From Chloroflexota bacterium (GTDB lineage: Bacteria; Chloroflexota; Dehalococcoidia; UBA2979), in NCBI GenBank assembly GCA_009843585.1, contig VYDC01000081.1, positions 1-5,473 of the forward strand: a DNA stretch of 5,473 nt, in the 5' to 3' direction. The notes beneath the pieces are model-generated. The model was not told where the DNA came from and searched no databases. It saw only the letters and a program-made list of their open reading frames with translations. Shown here in pieces: positions 1-3,298 of this stretch. A program made the translations under genes and the position numbers. Positions within the stretch are counted from its first letter, which is position 1, and the number at the start of each line of letters is the position of its first letter.

Positions 1-144
1 CCCGCCCTCTGCACCGACAACGCGGCGATGATCGGGGCCGCCGCGTATCGACACCGGGAAGAGGCCGTGGCGCCCGAGGCCGCGCTCGACATCGCCCCCA
101 CCGCGGCGCGCGGCGAGGCGGCGCTCGGCCGCCGGAACCGCTGA
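1..144 (+). CDS. tsaD: TsaD, tRNA threonylcarbamoyladenosine transferase subunit (3' end only)
   Basis: Frame 1 is open from the window edge to a TGA at 142-144, giving the last 47 residues of a protein. It contains the motif CTDNAAMIGAAAY (visible residues 4-16), the C-terminal signature of the TsaD/Kae1/Gcp family. The Asp of TDNAAM (visible residue 6) corresponds to the metal-coordinating Asp (D300 in E. coli TsaD). About 41 residues follow it, close to the family's usual C-terminal length, so the end looks natural. TsaD transfers the threonylcarbamoyl group to A37 of tRNAs that read ANN codons, working in the cytoplasm with TsaB and TsaE. In many actinobacteria tsaD lies directly upstream of groES-groEL, as here. 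The CIRCE operator begins 19 bp after its stop, so the chaperonin genes have their own control. The start and catalytic core lie outside the window. Confidence 0.92.
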   Translation, partial: PALCTDNAAMIGAAAYRHREEAVAPEAALDIAPTAARGEAALGRRNR

Positions 145-163
145 AGGCCCGGCTCGGGGCGGT

Positions 164-190
164 CTAGCACTCTCCACCTAGGAGTGCTAA
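164..190. promoter_or_regulatory. CIRCE operator, HrcA repressor binding site
   Basis: The sequence reads CTAGCACTC, a 9-nt spacer (173-181), then GAGTGCTAA. This matches the CIRCE consensus TTAGCACTC-N9-GAGTGCTAA except for C instead of T at the first base. The spacer length is exact. CIRCE binds the repressor HrcA, which is released on heat or protein-folding stress because active HrcA depends on GroEL. Its position, 74 bp before the groES start, is the standard one. It implies HrcA control of the groES-groEL operon and an hrcA gene elsewhere in the genome. Confidence 0.94.
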
Positions 191-193
191 CAT
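188..193 (+). promoter_or_regulatory. Candidate -10 box for groES-groEL
   Basis: TAACAT fits the actinobacterial -10 pattern TANNNT and shares four of six bases with TATAAT. Its first three bases are the end of the CIRCE right arm. If real, CIRCE would fill the -35 to -10 spacer and transcription would start near position 200, leaving a leader of about 65 nt. No convincing -35 is visible (165-170 reads TAGCAC). In other species CIRCE often lies downstream of the start site, so the true promoter could instead be further upstream. Confidence 0.25.
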
Positions 194-250
194 CACCCGC
201 CACCAGCAGGAGAGCCCGCCGCCGGGGCGGCGGGGCATCGACCCAGGACG

Positions 251-256
251 AGGAGG
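251..256 (+). promoter_or_regulatory. groES ribosome binding site, decides a TTG start
   Basis: AGGAGG is a full Shine-Dalgarno core lying 8 nt before the TTG at 265-267. It settles the start of groES. The frame stays open upstream to a GTG at 184, but that GTG lies inside the CIRCE right arm, has no ribosome binding site, and would add 27 Arg/Gly-rich residues unlike GroES. Confidence 0.75.
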
Positions 257-264
257 CAGGGGAG

Positions 265-573
265 TTGGCGACGAAGGTTGTGCCGCTGACGGATCACATC
301 GTGCTTCAGCCCATCGACGAGGAAGAGGTGACCGTCACCGGCCTCGTGATCCCGGACTCCGCCAAGGAGAAGCCGCAGCAGGGTGACGTGGTCGCCGTCG
401 GCCCCGGCAAGATGAACGACGCGGGCGTGGTCGAGACGATGGATCTCTCGGCGGGCGACCGGGTGCTCTACCAGCAGTACGCCGGCACGAAGGTCCAGAT
501 CGAGAAGGTCGACTACATCGTGGTCCGCTTCGCGGACGTGCTCGCCCGGCTCGACCAGAACGGCGCGGACTAG
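265..573 (+). CDS. groES: GroES, 10-kDa co-chaperonin (Hsp10)
   Basis: This encodes 102 residues from a TTG start to a TAG stop, within the usual 95-103 for GroES. GroES forms a seven-membered lid that caps the GroEL ring in the cytoplasm and creates the closed folding chamber. Family marks are PLTDHIVLQP (7-16), the mobile loop with the GroEL-contacting hydrophobic triplet LVI (27-29) followed by PDSAKEKPQQG (30-40), the block VVAVGPGK (42-49) and GDRVLYQQYAGTKV (64-77), with Tyr72 at the usual roof-loop aromatic position. The loop reads TGLVIP where most homologues have GGIVLP or SGIVLP, a mild change that may match the divergent GroEL next door. groEL follows 134 bp downstream on the same strand, and the CIRCE upstream should control both. 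The TTG start is uncommon but is supported by the ribosome binding site and by the N-terminus ATKVVPL. I am sure of the product and slightly less sure of the exact start. Confidence 0.94.
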   Translation: MATKVVPLTDHIVLQPIDEEEVTVTGLVIPDSAKEKPQQGDVVAVGPGKMNDAGVVETMDLSAGDRVLYQQYAGTKVQIEKVDYIVVRFADVLARLDQNGAD

Positions 574-660
574 GCCCACGCGACCGGCGGCGCTCCTGCA
601 GCGGCGCGGTGAGCAGCCCGCGAGGCGCGCCCGCCGCGCTGCCCGGGTCGCGGGGCTGCG

Positions 661-690
661 CGGGACCGCCGTGCTCTGCGCGCGGTCCCG
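661..690 (+). promoter_or_regulatory. Strong hairpin in the groES-groEL intercistronic region
   Basis: CGGGACCGC (661-669) and GCGGTCCCG (682-690) are perfect 9-bp inverted repeats with a 12-nt loop, in which a few more pairs are possible around a bulged base. No T-run follows, so it does not look like an intrinsic terminator. It ends 6 nt before the groEL ribosome binding site. It may protect or define the 5' end of a processed groEL transcript, or modulate groEL translation. Cleavage of groESL mRNA between the two genes has been reported in Agrobacterium and Mycobacterium. The structure is seen in the sequence; the role is inference. Confidence 0.5.
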
Positions 691-707
691 GATGACGAGG
701 GAGAGCG

Positions 708-2396
708 ATGCCCAAGGGTAGGATCCTCCGCTTCGACGAGACGGCGCGCCATGAGCTCCGCCGCGGCGTCGACTCGCTCGCCGACGCCGTCCGCGTCACG
801 CTCGGCCCGCGCGGACGCAACGTCGTCCTCGACAAGACCTACCTGCGTGCCACCTTCACCAAGGACGGCGTCACCGTCGCGCGCGAGATCTCACTTCCCA
901 ACCCCTTCCACAACATGGGGGCGCAGTTGGTGAAAGAGGTCGCCGTCAAGACCAACGACGAGGCGGGAGACGGCACCACCACCGCCACCGTGCTGGCCCA
1001 GTCGGTCTACCACGAGGGGCTGCGCAACATCGCGGCCGGCGCGAACCCGATGGCGCTCAAGCGCGGCCTGGAGCGCGCCTGCGAGGCGATCACCGCCCAG
1101 CTCTCCGAGCTGGCCACGCCGGTCGAGAGCCAGACGACCGTCACGCAGGTCGCCACCATCGCCGCCAACTCCGATCAGGAGATCGGCGAGTTGATCGCCG
1201 ACGTGATGGACAAGGTGGGCCGCGACGGGGTGATCACCGTCGAGGAGGGAAAGTCGCTCGAGCACGAGCAGGAGATCGTCGAGGGGCTGCAGGTCGACAA
1301 CGGCTGGATGTCGCCGCTCTTCGCCACCGACCAGGAGCGCCTGGAGACGGTGATCGAGGAGCCCTACATCCTGGTCACCGACCTCAAGCTCTCCACCGTG
1401 CAGCAGGTCGCCCCGCTGCTCGAGAAGCTGCTGTCGATCTCGAAGAACCTCGTCATCTTCTGCGACTCGATGGAAGACGAGGTGCTCTCGCTCCTCGTTC
1501 TCAACAAGATGCGCGGCAACCTGAACCCGCTGGTCGTCCGCTCGCCCTCCTTCGGGGAGCGCCGCAAGCAGATGAGCGAGGATCTCGCCGCGCTCACCGG
1601 CGGTGTCTTCATCACCGAGGACATGGGCCACACCATCGAGCGCGCCGAGGTTGCCGCCCTCGGGCGAGCCGATCGCATCGTCACCACCCCGCGCGTCACG
1701 ACGATCATCGGCGGGCGAGGCACCGACGAGCAGATCCGCGCGCGCATCGAGACGCTGCGCGCCCAGCTCGAGTCCCGGACCGACGCGCTCACCCACTTCG
1801 ATTTCGAGATCCTGCAGAAGCGCATCGCCAAGCTCGCCGGCGGCGTCGGCGTGATCCGCGTCGGCGGCATGAGCGAGATCGACGTGCGCGAGCGGAAGTT
1901 CCGCGTCGACGATGCGCTCAACGCCACGCGCGCCGCCATCGACGAGGGCGTCGTCCCGGGGGGCGGCGTCGCCTACCTGCGCGCCCGGCAGGCGCTTGAG
2001 CCTCTCATGGAGGAGCTCGCCGGCGATGAGGAGACGGGCGCGCGGATCCTCTGGCATGCGCTCGAGTCGCCGCTCCGGCAGATCGTCGAGAACGCCGGAG
2101 GAGAGCCTGCCGTCGTCGTCGACGGTGTCCTGGCGGGGAGCGGCAACCACGGCTACGACGCCGCAAGCGGGAGCTACGGCGACATGTTCGCGCTCGGGAT
2201 CATCGACCCGGTGAAGGTGGTGCGCATCGCGCTCGACAGCGCGGTCTCTGTCGCGGCGCTGATGCTGACCACGGAGTCGCTGGTGAGCGAGATCCCGAAG
2301 AAGGCGAGCTGGGACCCCGCGCTCGAGCGGATGGCCGAGGAGCTCGGCCACCCCGGCCTCGACCCCTACACCGGGAGCATCATCCCCGGATTCTGA
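708..2396 (+). CDS. groEL: GroEL, 60-kDa chaperonin (Hsp60), divergent GroEL1-like form
   Basis: This encodes 562 residues, slightly longer than the usual 540-550. GroEL forms double seven-membered rings that bind unfolded proteins and, with ATP and GroES, enclose and fold them in the cytoplasm. The ATP and hydrolysis sites are intact: LGPRGRNVVLD (32-42), TKDG with Asp53, AGDGTTTATVLAQ (86-98) with Asp88, Asp402 (equivalent to E. coli D398) and EGVVPGGGVA (413-422). The equatorial, intermediate and apical domains are all complete, and no frameshift is visible. Odd features: the G-A-P of the equatorial stem loop is replaced (residues 45-50 read YLRATF); the apical segment reads DNGWMSPLF (197-205) where most have D[RK]GY[LI]SPYF; PGFGDRRK has become PSFGERRK (280-287); and the C-terminus ends in SIIPGF with no Gly-Gly-Met repeats. 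The ATG is preceded by GAGGGAG (697-703), a rather close ribosome binding site with 4 nt between. The gene follows groES and should be HrcA-regulated from the CIRCE. It is surely a chaperonin; whether it is the housekeeping copy or a specialised paralogue cannot be told from this window. Confidence 0.96.
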   Translation: MPKGRILRFDETARHELRRGVDSLADAVRVTLGPRGRNVVLDKTYLRATFTKDGVTVAREISLPNPFHNMGAQLVKEVAVKTNDEAGDGTTTATVLAQSVYHEGLRNIAAGANPMALKRGLERACEAITAQLSELATPVESQTTVTQVATIAANSDQEIGELIADVMDKVGRDGVITVEEGKSLEHEQEIVEGLQVDNGWMSPLFATDQERLETVIEEPYILVTDLKLSTVQQVAPLLEKLLSISKNLVIFCDSMEDEVLSLLVLNKMRGNLNPLVVRSPSFGERRKQMSEDLAALTGGVFITEDMGHTIERAEVAALGRADRIVTTPRVTTIIGGRGTDEQIRARIETLRAQLESRTDALTHFDFEILQKRIAKLAGGVGVIRVGGMSEIDVRERKFRVDDALNATRAAIDEGVVPGGGVAYLRARQALEPLMEELAGDEETGARILWHALESPLRQIVENAGGEPAVVVDGVLAGSGNHGYDAASGSYGDMFALGIIDPVKVVRIALDSAVSVAALMLTTESLVSEIPKKASWDPALERMAEELGHPGLDPYTGSIIPGF

Positions 2397-2470
2397 GCGC
2401 GGGCGACACTGGCCCTCCCCCCTCGCAACCCTGCGGTGCCGTCGCCGCGCGTCCCTCCCCTGCCGCGGAG

Positions 2471-2512
2471 GTGCCCCGGCTCGCGGGGACGACCCGGGCC
2501 AGCCGCCCCGGG
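2471..2512 (+). terminator. Possible GC-rich hairpins after groEL
   Basis: Two hairpins can form in the 169-bp gap after groEL. CCCCG (2474-2478) pairs with CGGGG (2484-2488) and can be extended by GT/AC around one bulged G. CCCGGG (2493-2498) pairs with CCCGGG (2507-2512). Neither has a T-run, and such pairings arise easily at this GC content. They may help end the chaperonin transcript, but the evidence is weak. Confidence 0.25.
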
Positions 2513-2553
2513 CGCACGGCACGCGGGATCTGGAGCCAGCGCAGGAGCGGGAG

Positions 2554-2559
2554 TACGGT
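2554..2559 (+). promoter_or_regulatory. Candidate -10 box for a leaderless RDD gene transcript
   Basis: TACGGT fits TANNNT and ends 6 nt before the GTG start at 2566, which would put the transcription start on the first base of the start codon. That spacing is typical of leaderless actinobacterial genes. At 17 bp upstream, TGGAGC (2531-2536) matches TTGACA at only three of six bases. The best ribosome binding site candidates, AGGAG (2543-2547) and GGGAG (2549-2553), are 18 and 12 nt from the GTG, both further away than normal, which favours the leaderless reading. Confidence 0.4.
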
Positions 2560-2565
2560 GGCCCC

Positions 2566-3243
2566 GTGAGCACGGGGGCCAGGCGCCGCATCGAGTCCTT
2601 CTACCCGCCCGAGCAGCTCGGGACGGCAGAGCCCGGCCGGCGCCTGGCGGCGTACGCGCTCGACCTGGCGGCGGCCTTCCTCACCCTCGGCGTGGGCTGG
2701 ATGATCTGGTTCCTGGTGGTGGCGCAGCGCGGCCAGACCCCGGGGAAGCAGATGGTCGGCCTCTACGTCATGCGCGAGGACGGAACCCGCGCGGGCGGCT
2801 GGTACACCTTCCTCCGCGAGTGGGTCGTGAAGGGGACCGTGGGGGGCGCCGTGATGGTGATCGGATCGCTTACAGGCGGTGCCGGGCTCGTGCTCTACCT
2901 TCCGGTCGTGCTCTGGTGCACGTGGGACCGCGAGCGGCAGTGCCTCTGGGACAAGCTCGCGCAGACCTACGTCGCCTTCTCGCCGGGGGGATACCGCCCG
3001 CCGACCGCCGCCGAGCTGCGGCTGCGCGGCGAGCAGCCGCCCGCCCTCTCCGGGCGCACGACGCTCCCGGGAGGCGCGGCGCCCGCAGGGGGCCTCCCGC
3101 CCGAGGACGACGCGGGCGGGGCGGGCTCTGCCGAGAGAAGCGCCTCGGAGCGCCTGCGCGCACTCCAGAGGCTACGCGACGAGGGCCTGATCACGGCCGA
3201 GCAGCACGAGGAGCGGCGCGCCCGCATCCTCGATGAGATCTAG
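2566..3243 (+). CDS. RDD-family membrane protein with C-terminal SHOCT domain
   Basis: This encodes 225 residues from a GTG start. The RDD domain spans roughly residues 22-140: RRLAAYALDLA with Arg25/26 and Asp33, a hydrophobic segment (34-53), GQTPGKQMVGLYV (56-68), a second hydrophobic stretch (91-119) that could hold one or two spans, and LWDKLAQTYV (127-136) with Asp129, the final D of the family name. Residues about 145-190 form a Pro/Ala/Gly-rich linker. The last 33 residues (193-225), with LQRLRDEGLITAEQHEERRARIL, match the SHOCT motif, a short helical C-terminal domain often attached to membrane or secreted proteins. The RDD family is poorly understood: some members affect ion or sodium tolerance, and many are uncharacterised. 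No substrate can be named. Most RDD domains have two membrane spans before the GQTPGK motif, but only about 22 hydrophobic residues are available here, so the first hairpin looks reduced to one span. The gene is 169 bp after groEL and probably has its own promoter. It converges with the MMPL gene, 55 bp apart. I am confident of both domains and ignorant of the role. Confidence 0.85.
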   Translation: MSTGARRRIESFYPPEQLGTAEPGRRLAAYALDLAAAFLTLGVGWMIWFLVVAQRGQTPGKQMVGLYVMREDGTRAGGWYTFLREWVVKGTVGGAVMVIGSLTGGAGLVLYLPVVLWCTWDRERQCLWDKLAQTYVAFSPGGYRPPTAAELRLRGEQPPALSGRTTLPGGAAPAGGLPPEDDAGGAGSAERSASERLRALQRLRDEGLITAEQHEERRARILDEI

Positions 3244-3265
3244 CGTCCGACCCGCCTCGCCGAGC

Positions 3266-3282
3266 GCCCCTCCGAGAGGGGC
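3266..3282. terminator. Hairpin between the convergent RDD and MMPL genes, possible shared terminator
   Basis: GCCCCTC (3266-3272) and GAGGGGC (3276-3282) form a perfect 7-bp stem with a 3-nt loop, centred in the 55-bp gap between two convergent stop codons. A T-run is missing on both strands. Its position suggests a bidirectional terminator of the U-poor type proposed for high-GC bacteria, or a 3'-end barrier to mRNA decay. Confidence 0.5.
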
Positions 3283-3298
3283 CCCTACCGAGAGCCCA

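Noticed and set aside
184..264. 27-residue N-terminal extension of GroES from a GTG at 184
   Set aside because: The GTG lies inside the CIRCE right arm and lacks a ribosome binding site. The extension is Arg/Gly-rich and unlike GroES, while a strong AGGAGG precedes the TTG at 265.
574..707. A small gene between groES and groEL
   Set aside because: No frame there has a start with a ribosome binding site and family-like content. The stretch is explained by the hairpin and the groEL leader.
335..835. - strand frame across groES and the intercistronic gap
   Set aside because: Arg/Ser/Pro-rich translation without family motifs; a by-product of high GC.
891..2591. 566-residue open frame on the - strand opposite groEL
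   Set aside because: It is a mirror frame of a high-GC gene, with repetitive Asp/Arg/Leu/His-rich composition and no recognisable domain, and the + strand gene is certain.
2436..3236. 266-residue open frame overlapping the RDD gene in another frame
   Set aside because: It is an Arg/Gly/Ala-rich shadow frame. The overlapping frame has clear RDD and SHOCT motifs.
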